DNA from: UBA2897 sp036733925
GTDB taxonomy: Bacteria > Bacillota > Negativicutes > Selenomonadales > Selenomonadaceae
Assembly: GCA_036733925.1 (NCBI GenBank)
Contig: DAIMZO010000003.1
Span: forward strand, 46,296-110,295
DNA length: 64,000 nt
Direction of reading: 5' to 3'
Position numbers and translations under genes: made by a program. A model generated the notes under the pieces. The model did no database searches and had not been told where the DNA came from. It saw only the letters and a program-made list of their open reading frames with translations. Positions 26,627-34,721 of the stretch are shown here, piece after piece. The stretch's first letter is position 1. The number at the start of each line of letters is the position of its first letter.

Positions 26627-27442
26627 TTGGAACAGACAGAGAATCTCGCGGAGCTCCTGCAGGAGATGCACGTTTGGATGGGACAGTATATGCGCTCGTT
26701 CCATACGGACGATGAGGAAGTCATGCAGGGCATCCGTATCAAGGAGATCCATACGGGCTATGTCACGCGCATCGCGGTCGAGCTCGCGGGGCATCTCGAG
26801 CTCACACCGCATAACGTGCAACTCGCGGAGATCATGGGGCTTTTTCACGATGTCGGACGGTTCCGGCAGTACTGCCTTTACCAGACGTTCAACGATGCGC
26901 AGTCGGAGGATCACGCAACGCTTGGGCTGAAAGTGCTCGATGAGCTGCCCTTCATGAAGCAGCTCGCGCCTGCGGACGAGTCACTCGTGCGGTTCGCCAT
27001 CGGCAACCACAACAAGAAAGAGATCGAGCAGACGGATGACCGCCGCAAGATCTTTTTCGCGAAGCTGCTGCGCGACGCGGACAAGCTCGACATCTACCGC
27101 GTGCTCGCGCCGTTCATCCGGCCGGAAAACGCGGACAAGGCGCCGAAGTTCGTGCAGGGCGCGGACAGCGACCAGATCAACCCGGATTTCGTGCAGGATT
27201 TCCTCGCAGGGCGGCAGGCCGACTACCGCAAGCTCCGCACGCAGGGCGACCGCAAGATCGTGCGGCTCATGTGGATCTACGACATCAATTTCAGCTGGAC
27301 GCTCCGTGAAATCGTGAAGCGCGGCTATGTCGACCTCATCCTGCGGTACCTGCCCGCACAGCCGGAGCTGGAGCCCGGCATCGCGCGCCTCAAGGCGTAC
27401 ATCGAGAAGAAGTGCGCGGAGCCCGATCAGGTGGACATGTAA
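26627..27442 (+). CDS. HD-domain phosphohydrolase
   Basis: The 271-residue product starts at TTG 26627 behind AAAGGAAG. It has the metal-binding HD motif in MGLFHDVGRFRQY (about residues 77-89) and a later DADKLDIYR (about 155-163), with HVWMGQYMR and KEIHTGYVTRIAVELAG earlier in the expected helical positions. HD proteins hydrolyse phosphomonoesters or nucleotides; the substrate here is unknown. It stands in its own unit after the tRNAs, 55 bases before glnS. Confidence 0.8.
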   Translation: MEQTENLAELLQEMHVWMGQYMRSFHTDDEEVMQGIRIKEIHTGYVTRIAVELAGHLELTPHNVQLAEIMGLFHDVGRFRQYCLYQTFNDAQSEDHATLGLKVLDELPFMKQLAPADESLVRFAIGNHNKKEIEQTDDRRKIFFAKLLRDADKLDIYRVLAPFIRPENADKAPKFVQGADSDQINPDFVQDFLAGRQADYRKLRTQGDRKIVRLMWIYDINFSWTLREIVKRGYVDLILRYLPAQPELEPGIARLKAYIEKKCAEPDQVDM

Positions 27443-27497
27443 GGGATAGCTAGGGAGAAACGGGGCCCAGAGCCCTTTCGATAAAGGAGACAGAATC

Positions 27498-29171
27498 ATG
27501 GCGGAAAAAGAAATGGCATCGAACTTCATCCAGAATGCCATCGAGGAAGATTTGAAGAATGGCAAGTACACAGACGGCATCCACACGCGATTCCCGCCCG
27601 AGCCGAACGGCTATCTGCATATCGGCCACGCGAAGTCGATCTGCCTGAACTTCGGGCTCGCAGAGCGCAACCACGGCCTCTGCAACCTGCGTTTCGATGA
27701 TACGAACCCGACGAAGGAGGACACGGAATACGTCGATTCCATCCAGGAGGACATCAAATGGCTCGGTTTCTCGTGGGGGAACCGGAAGTTCTACGCGTCC
27801 GATTATTTCGACAAGCTCTACGACTACGCCGTGCAGCTCATCAAGAAGGGGCTCGCCTACGTCGATGACCTGTCGGCCGAGGAGATCAAGGCCTACCGCG
27901 GCACGCTGACGGAGCCGGGCAAGGAGAGCCCGTACCGGAACCGCAGCGTCGAGGAGAACCTCGACCTGTTCGCGCGCATGAAGGCCGGCGAGTTCGCGGA
28001 CGGCGAGAAGGTGCTCCGCGCGAAGATCGACATGGCTTCGCCGAACATGGTCATGCGCGACACGGTCATCTACCGCATCGCGCACGCGACGCATCACCGC
28101 ACGGGCGACAAATGGTGCATCTACCCGATGTACGATTTCGCGCATCCGCTGTCCGATGCCATCGAGGGCATCACGCATTCGGTCTGCACGCTCGAGTTCG
28201 AGGAGCACCGTCCGTTCTACGACTGGCTGCTCGACTCGCTGGACTTCGATCCGAACACACGCCCGCGCCAGATCGAGTTCGCGCGGCTGAACCTCACGAA
28301 CACCGTGACGAGCAAGCGCAAGTTGCGCCAGCTCGTCGAGGAGAGCTATGTGCGCGGCTGGGACGACCCGCGCATGCCGACCATCTCGGGCCTGCGCCGC
28401 CGCGGCTACACGCCGGCATCCATCCGCAATTTCTGCGAAGAGATCGGCGTCGCGAAGGCGAACAGCCTCGTCGATGTCGCGATGCTCGAGCATAGCGTCC
28501 GCGAGGATCTCAACGAGAACGCAGACCGTGTCATGGCCGTGCTCGACCCGGTCAAGGTCATCATCACGAACTACCCGGAGGACAAGCAGGAGTGGCTGCT
28601 CGCGGACAACAACCCGATGCATGGCGGCCAGCGCTTCGTGCCGTTCTCGCGCGAAATCTGGATCGACCGCGCAGACTTCATGGAGAACCCGCCGAAGAAG
28701 TATTTCCGCCTGAAGCCGGGCGGAGAGGTGCGCCTGAAGCACGCCTACATCATCAAATGCGAGGAAGTCGTGAAGGATGCGGACGGGAACGTCACGGAGC
28801 TCCATTGCACGTGTGACCCGACCTCAAAGACGGGCGATGCGACGGCGAACCGCAAGATTAAGGGCACAATCCACTGGGTGGCCTGCAAGACTGCGCTGTC
28901 GGCGGAGGTGCGCCTCTACGACTACCTGCTCGAGACTGACGCAGATGGCAACGTGCCGGGCGATTTCCTGCACGCGCTGAACCCGGACTCGATGAAGGTC
29001 ATCGAGAACGCCTGGATCGAGCCGTCGGTGAAGCTCGCGGCCGCGGGCACACACTACCAGTTCCTGCGCACGGGCTATTTCGTCGTCGACCCGGATACGA
29101 CGCCGGATCATCTCGTGTTCAACCGTGTCGTCGGTCTCCGCGATTCGTGGGCGAAGAGCCAGAAGAAATAA
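27498..29171 (+). CDS. glnS: Glutamine-tRNA ligase
   Basis: GlnRS charges tRNA-Gln directly. The 557-residue product has PPEPNGYLHIGHAKS (HIGH motif, about residues 34-46), RFDDTNPTKE, and a KMSKS-like VTSKRKL (about 270-276), followed by the two beta-barrel anticodon-binding domains. Many Firmicutes lack GlnRS and use the amidotransferase route, so its presence is notable. A GluRS is excluded by the DTNPTKE and C-terminal domain pattern. The adjacent small gene at 29202 follows by 30 bases. Confidence 0.93.
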   Translation: MAEKEMASNFIQNAIEEDLKNGKYTDGIHTRFPPEPNGYLHIGHAKSICLNFGLAERNHGLCNLRFDDTNPTKEDTEYVDSIQEDIKWLGFSWGNRKFYASDYFDKLYDYAVQLIKKGLAYVDDLSAEEIKAYRGTLTEPGKESPYRNRSVEENLDLFARMKAGEFADGEKVLRAKIDMASPNMVMRDTVIYRIAHATHHRTGDKWCIYPMYDFAHPLSDAIEGITHSVCTLEFEEHRPFYDWLLDSLDFDPNTRPRQIEFARLNLTNTVTSKRKLRQLVEESYVRGWDDPRMPTISGLRRRGYTPASIRNFCEEIGVAKANSLVDVAMLEHSVREDLNENADRVMAVLDPVKVIITNYPEDKQEWLLADNNPMHGGQRFVPFSREIWIDRADFMENPPKKYFRLKPGGEVRLKHAYIIKCEEVVKDADGNVTELHCTCDPTSKTGDATANRKIKGTIHWVACKTALSAEVRLYDYLLETDADGNVPGDFLHALNPDSMKVIENAWIEPSVKLAAAGTHYQFLRTGYFVVDPDTTPDHLVFNRVVGLRDSWAKSQKK

Positions 29172-29201
29172 AAGCCGCCAACAAGGGCGGGAGGTGTCTG
29201 T

Positions 29202-29507
29202 ATGTCAAAGATTCCAAAGAACCTGACTGATAAGGATATGCTGCGCGACTGGGTCGAGGAGGAGTCCATCGAGGATACGTTCCAGAAAGCCGAGCAGGCT
29301 GAGAAGGCACGCGCGAAGGCCGCGGCAGGCGTCGAGCCGCCCGCGAACCTCGCGAAGGCCGGTTTCAACGCGCCGCTCATGGACGAGCTTGGCCGGACGC
29401 TGTTGCAGCTGCGCCTCGAGCTCGCGCAGAAGGGTGCGACAGGCGTCGCATACAAGGTGAAGCGCGACGGCGAGAACGTCGTCATCACGCCGAAATACAA
29501 AATCTGA
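29202..29507 (+). CDS. Hypothetical protein (101 aa)
   Basis: ATG 29202 has GGGAGG upstream and sits 30 bases after glnS, so co-transcription is likely. The product has an acidic-to-basic helical N-half (DKDMLRDWVEEESIEDTFQKAEQ) and a C-half ending in a beta hairpin (VAYKVKRDGENVVITPKYKI). No family recognised. Confidence 0.6.
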   Translation: MSKIPKNLTDKDMLRDWVEEESIEDTFQKAEQAEKARAKAAAGVEPPANLAKAGFNAPLMDELGRTLLQLRLELAQKGATGVAYKVKRDGENVVITPKYKI

Positions 29508-29586
29508 AGTCGGGAAAGAAGAGTATGCAGCCGCGTCTCCATCAGGGGAGGGGAGGCGCGGTCGCAAAGAGTAAGGAAGTGTTGTT

Positions 29587-30870
29587 ATGGTCAGTTCGAC
29601 CACTGTGGCGGTCGTCATTTTCGTTGCCGCCTACGCGTTGATTATCTCGGAAAAAGTGCATCGCACGATTGTCGGCATCGTCGGCGCAATGCTCATGATC
29701 CTGGCAGGCGTCATCACGCAGGATCAGGCCATCTCGCATATCGATTTCAATACGCTCGGCTTGCTCATCGGCATGATGCTTATCGTCGCCATCACGAGCG
29801 AGACGGGGCTGTTCAACTTCCTCGCGATATGGGCCGCGAAAAAGGTCAAGGCGCAGCCAATCAAGCTGTTGCTCGCGCTTTCCGGGCTCACGATGGTCTG
29901 CTCGGCGCTGCTCGACAACGTTACGACCGTCCTGCTGACCGTGCCAATCACGTTCAGCATCACGGCGCAGCTCAAGGTCGATGTCATTCCGTACCTGATC
30001 TCGCAGATTCTCGCGTCGAACATCGGCGGCACCGCGACCCTGATCGGCGACCCGCCGAACATCATGATCGGCAGCGCCGTCGGACTGAACTTCATGGACT
30101 TCCTCGCGAACACGACCGGCATCTCCATGTTCTGCTTTTTCGTCGTCGACGCCATCCTGATCCTGATTTACCATAAGGAACTCAAGACGACCCCGGATCT
30201 GCAGGCACAGGTCATGCGCCTGAACGCGAAAAAGCAGATTGCGAACCCGCCGCTGCTGAAGAAATGCCTCGTCGTCATCTTCCTGACGATCTTCCTGTTC
30301 GTCGTGCACGGCTATCTCGGCCTGCAGACGGCGACGGCCGCGCTGTCTGGCGCCGGCCTGCTTCTGCTCATCACCTATACGCGCGATGAGCACATGATTG
30401 CGAAAGTCCTCTCGAAAGTCGAGTGGACGGCCATCTTCTTCTTCGCCGGCCTGTTCGTGCTCGTCGGCGCGCTCGTCGAGACGGGCGTCATCAACATGCT
30501 CGCGGCCGAGGCCATCAAGGTCACGAGCGGCAATGAGACGGCGACTGCCATGCTGATCCTCTGGATGAGCGCGTTCGCGTCCGCCTTTATCGATAACATC
30601 CCGTTCGTAGCGACGCTGATCCCGCTGATCCAGGATATGGGTGCGATGGGGCTCTCGAACCTCGACCCGATGTGGTGGTCGCTGGCCCTCGGCGCCTGCC
30701 TCGGCGGCAACGGCACCCTGATCGGTGCGAGTGCCAACGTCGTCGTCGCTTCCATGGCCGCGCAGAGAGGCCGTCAGATCTCCTTCCTCGGCTTCATGAA
30801 GATTGCTTTCCCCATCATGATCCTGACCATCATCCTCTCCAGCATCTACGTCCTCGTCCGCTATCTCTGA
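29587..30870 (+). CDS. ArsB/NhaD-superfamily ion transporter
   Basis: The 427-residue inner-membrane carrier has 11 or so hydrophobic helices. Family markers are LGLLIGMMLIVAITSETG, LDNVTTVLLTVPITFSI, ASNIGGTATLIGDPPNIMIGSA and DNIPFVATLIPLI, the two-fold repeated DN-x-P motifs of the ion-transporter superfamily (ArsB, NhaD, P protein). The best guess is an anion or Na+/H+ antiporter; the substrate is not decidable. A CCGCGTCTCC/GGGAGGCGCGG hairpin lies just upstream at 29531-29561, before GGAAGTG. Confidence 0.85.
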   Translation: MVSSTTVAVVIFVAAYALIISEKVHRTIVGIVGAMLMILAGVITQDQAISHIDFNTLGLLIGMMLIVAITSETGLFNFLAIWAAKKVKAQPIKLLLALSGLTMVCSALLDNVTTVLLTVPITFSITAQLKVDVIPYLISQILASNIGGTATLIGDPPNIMIGSAVGLNFMDFLANTTGISMFCFFVVDAILILIYHKELKTTPDLQAQVMRLNAKKQIANPPLLKKCLVVIFLTIFLFVVHGYLGLQTATAALSGAGLLLLITYTRDEHMIAKVLSKVEWTAIFFFAGLFVLVGALVETGVINMLAAEAIKVTSGNETATAMLILWMSAFASAFIDNIPFVATLIPLIQDMGAMGLSNLDPMWWSLALGACLGGNGTLIGASANVVVASMAAQRGRQISFLGFMKIAFPIMILTIILSSIYVLVRYL

Positions 30871-30882
30871 TTGGATAGAATA

Positions 30883-30922
30883 AAGAGGGCCAGCCGCATG
30901 GCAATTTGCGGCTGGCCCTCTT
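30883..30922. terminator. Bidirectional terminator between transporter and nitroreductase genes
   Basis: A 16-bp stem, AAGAGGGCCAGCCGCA with TGCGGCTGGCCCTCTT, has T-runs on both strands and serves the convergent genes. Confidence 0.9.
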
Positions 30923-30932
30923 TTTCTGCTTT

Positions 30933-31445
30933 TCAGAGGTAAGTGACCGTCTCGGTCAAAGGCTTGCGCTGGAAGTGAGGCGGGAGCGGTTTGGCGGAGT
31001 CGGCTTTGTAGCCGACGTCGAGGAGCATCAAGATGCTCTCGTTCTTGGGGAGACCGAGGTCTGCGGCGAGCTTGTCCGGATCGAAGAAATTGATCCAGCA
31101 GGAATTGAGCCCCGCGTTGGCCGCGGCGAGCATCAGATGGGTCGCGACGATGCTCGCGTCCTCGATGCCCGAGTCGCGTTTATCGCCCGGGTAGGTGAAG
31201 ACGTTCTCGCGGTCAAAGGCCACGATGAGCACCGTGCCGGCACCGTAGCGGCAGGGCGTCACCGCGTCGATGGCGGCAAGCGTCTCCGGCTTCTGCGCGA
31301 CATAGATATGCTGCTCCTGCAGGTTCTTCGCCGTCGGCGCGAGCCGTCCAGCCTCGAGCACCGCGTCAAGCGCCTCCTGCGGCACAGCTTTGTCGCTGAA
31401 CTTCTTGCAAGAAAAACGGTCATGGATTACCTTCGTGAAATCCAT
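30933..31445 (-). CDS. Nitroreductase family protein
   Basis: This 170-residue flavin enzyme has the family opening IHDRFSCKKFSDKAVP, the FMN-contact RLAPTAKNLQEQHIYV, and LMLAAANAGLNSCWINFFDP near 118-137. Such enzymes use NAD(P)H to reduce nitro groups, quinones or other acceptors. ATG at 31443-31445 follows AAAAGGAG. The upstream region holds two palindromes (31464-31491). It lies 62 bases downstream of the FAD oxidoreductase gene, and the pair may form a redox unit. Confidence 0.88.
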   Translation of the reverse strand: MDFTKVIHDRFSCKKFSDKAVPQEALDAVLEAGRLAPTAKNLQEQHIYVAQKPETLAAIDAVTPCRYGAGTVLIVAFDRENVFTYPGDKRDSGIEDASIVATHLMLAAANAGLNSCWINFFDPDKLAADLGLPKNESILMLLDVGYKADSAKPLPPHFQRKPLTETVTYL

Positions 31446-31463
31446 ACAATCAACTCCTTTTTT

Positions 31464-31491
31464 CTGTATTCTGATACAGGATACTAAGTAT
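31464..31491. promoter_or_regulatory. Two adjacent palindromes upstream of the nitroreductase gene
   Basis: CTGTAT-TCTG-ATACAG (31464-31479) is followed by ATACT-A-AGTAT (31481-31491). Both are perfect, and they occupy the space between the FAD gene stop and the nitroreductase ribosome binding site. They are a candidate operator for a redox or MarR-type regulator. Confidence 0.4.
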
Positions 31492-31507
31492 TCCGATTGA
31501 AGAGAAA

Positions 31508-32890
31508 TTAATTTTCCATGCGCGAGAGGATGGTGCGGGCGACGTGGATGCCGCTGGCACTGGCCTGGGAGAGACCGCGGGTAACGCCGGCGCCGTCGCC
31601 GATGGCGAAGAGGTTCGGCAGGGCGGTCTCGAGGTCGTGGCTGAGGACGACGCGGGAGCTGTAGAACTTGACCTCGACGCCGTAAAGCAGGGTGTCGTCG
31701 TTCGTCATGCCCGGTGCGATGTGGTTGAGCGCCTGGATCATCTCGATGATGTTGTCGAGATGGCGTTTCGGCAGCACGAGGGAGAGGTCGCCCGGCGTTG
31801 CCGCGAGTGTCGGCCGCGTAAAGCTCTTGCCCATGCGGTGCGCGTTCGTGCGGCGGCCCTTGATGAGGTCGCCGTAGCGCTGCACGATGATACCGCCGCC
31901 GAGCATGTTCGAGAACGAGGCGATGCGCTTGCCGTACTGGTGCGGCTCTTTGAACGGCTCGGTGAAGTGGTTCGAGACGAGCAGCGCGAAGTTCGTATTG
32001 TGGCTCTGGAGCTTCGGGTCGCTGTAGGAATGGCCGTTGACCGTCACGATGCCGTCCGTGTTCTCCATGACGACGTGGCCGTGCGGGTTCATGCAGAACG
32101 TGCGGACGAAGTCGCCATAGAGCTTCGTGCGATAGACGAGCTTGGCCTCGTAGACCTGGCTCGTGATGTCGTTCCAGACCTCGTCGGGCACCTCGACGCG
32201 CACGCCGACGTCGACGCGGTTGTTCTCCTGCTCGAGCCCGAGGGCCTCGCATTCGTTGCTGAACCATTCGGCGCCTGCGCGGCCCGGTGCGACGATCAGG
32301 TAGGGTGCCGCAACCTGATCGCCGGATTCGAGCTCGACCTCGTTCGTGCCCTTGCCATCGGAATGGATATGCGCGACGGGGCAGGTGAAGCGGAAGTCGA
32401 CGCGATCCTTCAGGTATTCGTAGGTCGCCTCGAGCATGCGCAGGTTGTTCTCCGTGCCGAGATGGCGGACGCTCGCGTCGAGCAGGTGCAGATCCCACTG
32501 CAGGGCGCGGCGGCCGATATCCGAGCCCTTTGTCGTGAAGACCTTCGCGGGCGCGCCGTGCTTCTGGTTGATGCGGTCGACGTAGTCGATGAGATTCATG
32601 ACCTCTTCATCCGGGATGTATTCGTTCAGCCAGCCGCCGAACTTCGTCGTGAAATTGTATTTGCCATCGGAGAACGCGCCGGCGCCGCCGAAGCCGCGCA
32701 TGATGCTGCAGGGCTTGCACCCGATGCAGCTCTTGACCTTGCCCGCCGAGATCGGGCAAACGCGGTGATAGATATCGTTGCCGCTCTCGAGCACGAGAAC
32801 CTTTGTGCCCGGGCGTTTCTCCGTGAGCTCATAGGCCGCCATCACGCCGGCCGGGCCGCCGCCAACAATCACAACATCGTATTTTTTCAT
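31508..32890 (-). CDS. FAD-dependent oxidoreductase (COG2509-like)
   Basis: The 460-residue product begins MKKYDVVIVGGGPAGVMAAYEL, a Rossmann dinucleotide-binding fold, at ATG 32888-32890 behind GGAGG. A cysteine-rich segment (CIGCKPCSIMRGFGGAGAFSDGKYN, residues about 61-85) is typical of this uncharacterised dehydrogenase group. The C-terminus has FAIGDGAGVTRGLSQA, the second FAD-contact motif. Partner and substrate are unknown. A longer frame to 32917 lacks a site. Its leader contains a terminator-like hairpin (32925-32955). Confidence 0.85.
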   Translation of the reverse strand: MKKYDVVIVGGGPAGVMAAYELTEKRPGTKVLVLESGNDIYHRVCPISAGKVKSCIGCKPCSIMRGFGGAGAFSDGKYNFTTKFGGWLNEYIPDEEVMNLIDYVDRINQKHGAPAKVFTTKGSDIGRRALQWDLHLLDASVRHLGTENNLRMLEATYEYLKDRVDFRFTCPVAHIHSDGKGTNEVELESGDQVAAPYLIVAPGRAGAEWFSNECEALGLEQENNRVDVGVRVEVPDEVWNDITSQVYEAKLVYRTKLYGDFVRTFCMNPHGHVVMENTDGIVTVNGHSYSDPKLQSHNTNFALLVSNHFTEPFKEPHQYGKRIASFSNMLGGGIIVQRYGDLIKGRRTNAHRMGKSFTRPTLAATPGDLSLVLPKRHLDNIIEMIQALNHIAPGMTNDDTLLYGVEVKFYSSRVVLSHDLETALPNLFAIGDGAGVTRGLSQASASGIHVARTILSRMEN

Positions 32891-32924
32891 ATCTTGATTC
32901 CTCCACAAAAAGGACAAACGAAAA

Positions 32925-32955
32925 GGCAGAAAATCGGACTAGCGGATTTTCTGCC
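32925..32955 (-). terminator. Terminator-like hairpin in the leader of the FAD oxidoreductase gene
   Basis: Read on the minus strand, GGCAGAAAATC pairs with GATTTTCTGCC and is followed by TTTTC and later TTTTT. It ends the upstream nucleotidase transcript, but the promoter at 32969-32997 fires into it, so it may also act as an attenuator. Confidence 0.7.
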
Positions 32956-32968
32956 ATATTCCTTTCCA

Positions 32969-32997
32969 ATTATACAGGAAAATTGTATAAAATGCAA
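32969..32997 (-). promoter_or_regulatory. Promoter of the FAD oxidoreductase gene
   Basis: On the minus strand TTGCAT (32997-32992) and TATAAT (32974-32969) are separated by 17 bases. It is one of the best promoter matches in the window. Confidence 0.8.
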
Positions 32998-33007
32998 GTT
33001 TTTTCTT

Positions 33008-34666
33008 TTATTTTACGACATTCCAGTTGTGGTCGCATTTCGGCGTGATGGTGCCGTGCTCTTTGATGTAGTTGATGAGCAGGGTGCGCATCTGGCCGTC
33101 ATCGCCGAATTTCTTCAGCGAGCTGTAGACAACCTTCGGCTTGTGCGTCTGGTCGAAGCCCATGGCCGCCATGTAGCCGCTGCCGCCGTTGAAGCGGTAG
33201 TCGTTGATGGCGAGCGTATAGGTATCCGTATCCTTGACGTTCTTGCCCTGATACTGGAGTTTCGTGATGCGGCTGCCGACCGGCTTCGTCATGTCGATTG
33301 TGTAGTCGACGCCGGCGAGCATGTCGTAATTGTAGTCCGGCGTCGTGCCGTAGAACGATGCCGCGTGCTCCATGTATTTGCGGAGCTGTGCGCCCGTGAT
33401 CTCGATGCCGTAGAGATAGTTCTCATAGATGTAGAGACCGGAGAGCTGCTGGAGCGTGATCGGGCCCTTCTCGATGTTCTGGCTCGTGTTGAACGAAGCG
33501 GAGGCGGAGAGCTGAGTGCCGGCCGCGCTGCGCTGCACGTCGTTGACGAGGTCGACGATCGCGCTGTCCTGATGGTTCGACTCCGCGCCGGAGAACGTAT
33601 CGGATGCGTTGCCGACGACCGTCTGCAGGTACTTCAGCGTCGCTTCGTGAAGCGGCTGCACACCCTTGACGATTTCCGGATCATCCTGTACGCCTTTGAC
33701 GGAGAGTGCATGGCGCGTCACGTTCTTAACGACCCATTTGCCGTGCTCTTTCTTGAGCGTCAGCACGCTCTTGCCGACGAACTTGCCGTCTTTCTTCGAC
33801 TCGACGATTGGCACGCCGTTGATGACCGCGTTCGGGAATTTCTCCTTGCCGTATTCGAGCGTCGTGTCCTGATCGATGACGACGTGGTTATGCGCGCAGA
33901 CAATCAGGTCGAGCTCCGGGCATGCGAGCGCGATGCTGCGAACCTGGTTCTCATCCGAGTCGCGGTCCGGGCGCTCCATGCCGGAGTGGGTGAGCAGGAT
34001 GATGACATCCGCGCCCTTTGCCTTGAGGTCACTTACGCACTGCTTGACGACCGGTACCTGATCGAGGAAGTGGACGCCTGCGAAATGCTCCGGTGCATCG
34101 AAGTTCGGGATGGCCTGCGTGTCGGTGCCGATGATGCCGACCTTGCACGGCTTGCCGTCAATCTTGACCGTCTTCATGACGTACGGCTTCAGCGGGCTCC
34201 AGGTCTTGTTCGTCTTGTCGTCGATGACGTTCGCGCCGAGCATGCTCGGGTACGTGCCGACGAACTTGCGCAGGTAGTCGAGACCGAAGTTGAACTCATG
34301 GTTGCCGCATTCGATGGCGTCGTAGCCGATCGTGCGGAACGCCTGCATCATTGGATGAACTTTCCACGCATTCGGGTGCTGCACGCAGTACGTGTCGAGC
34401 GGGGTGCCCTGGATGATATCGCCGGCATCGACGATCAGCATCGCGTCGTTCTTCGTGAGCTTTGCCTTCTCGCCCTTGATGATCGTCGAGATCTTCGCGA
34501 GACCGACATCCGCCGGCTGAGCCTTGAAGTAGTCCCAGCCGATGACGGAGCCGTGGATATCCGACGTGCTCATGACCGTCAGGTCACCAGCGAACGCCGT
34601 GGAGAACGTCATGCCAGCGGCGAGGGCGGTCATGACGGCGACTTTTACAGCTTTTTTTGCAAACAT
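33008..34666 (-). CDS. Periplasmic 5'-nucleotidase / metallophosphatase (UshA-like)
   Basis: The 552-residue product starts MFAKKAVKVAVMTALAAGM, a signal peptide cleaved near AFA-GDL. The calcineurin-like metal site is complete: STSDIHG, DAGDIIQ, GNHEFNFG, THSGMERP and CAHNHVV. The C-terminal nucleotide-binding domain has the family signature YENYLYGIEITGAQL and NDYRFNGGSGY. It releases phosphate from extracellular nucleotides. It lies 55 bases downstream of ompM with no terminator between, so they are likely one transcript. Confidence 0.9.
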   Translation of the reverse strand: MFAKKAVKVAVMTALAAGMTFSTAFAGDLTVMSTSDIHGSVIGWDYFKAQPADVGLAKISTIIKGEKAKLTKNDAMLIVDAGDIIQGTPLDTYCVQHPNAWKVHPMMQAFRTIGYDAIECGNHEFNFGLDYLRKFVGTYPSMLGANVIDDKTNKTWSPLKPYVMKTVKIDGKPCKVGIIGTDTQAIPNFDAPEHFAGVHFLDQVPVVKQCVSDLKAKGADVIILLTHSGMERPDRDSDENQVRSIALACPELDLIVCAHNHVVIDQDTTLEYGKEKFPNAVINGVPIVESKKDGKFVGKSVLTLKKEHGKWVVKNVTRHALSVKGVQDDPEIVKGVQPLHEATLKYLQTVVGNASDTFSGAESNHQDSAIVDLVNDVQRSAAGTQLSASASFNTSQNIEKGPITLQQLSGLYIYENYLYGIEITGAQLRKYMEHAASFYGTTPDYNYDMLAGVDYTIDMTKPVGSRITKLQYQGKNVKDTDTYTLAINDYRFNGGSGYMAAMGFDQTHKPKVVYSSLKKFGDDGQMRTLLINYIKEHGTITPKCDHNWNVVK

Positions 34667-34721
34667 AGTTATCCTCCCTGTGATTCTGATAGAATCTGGA
34701 AAGCAGAAACTCCCGGACTGA

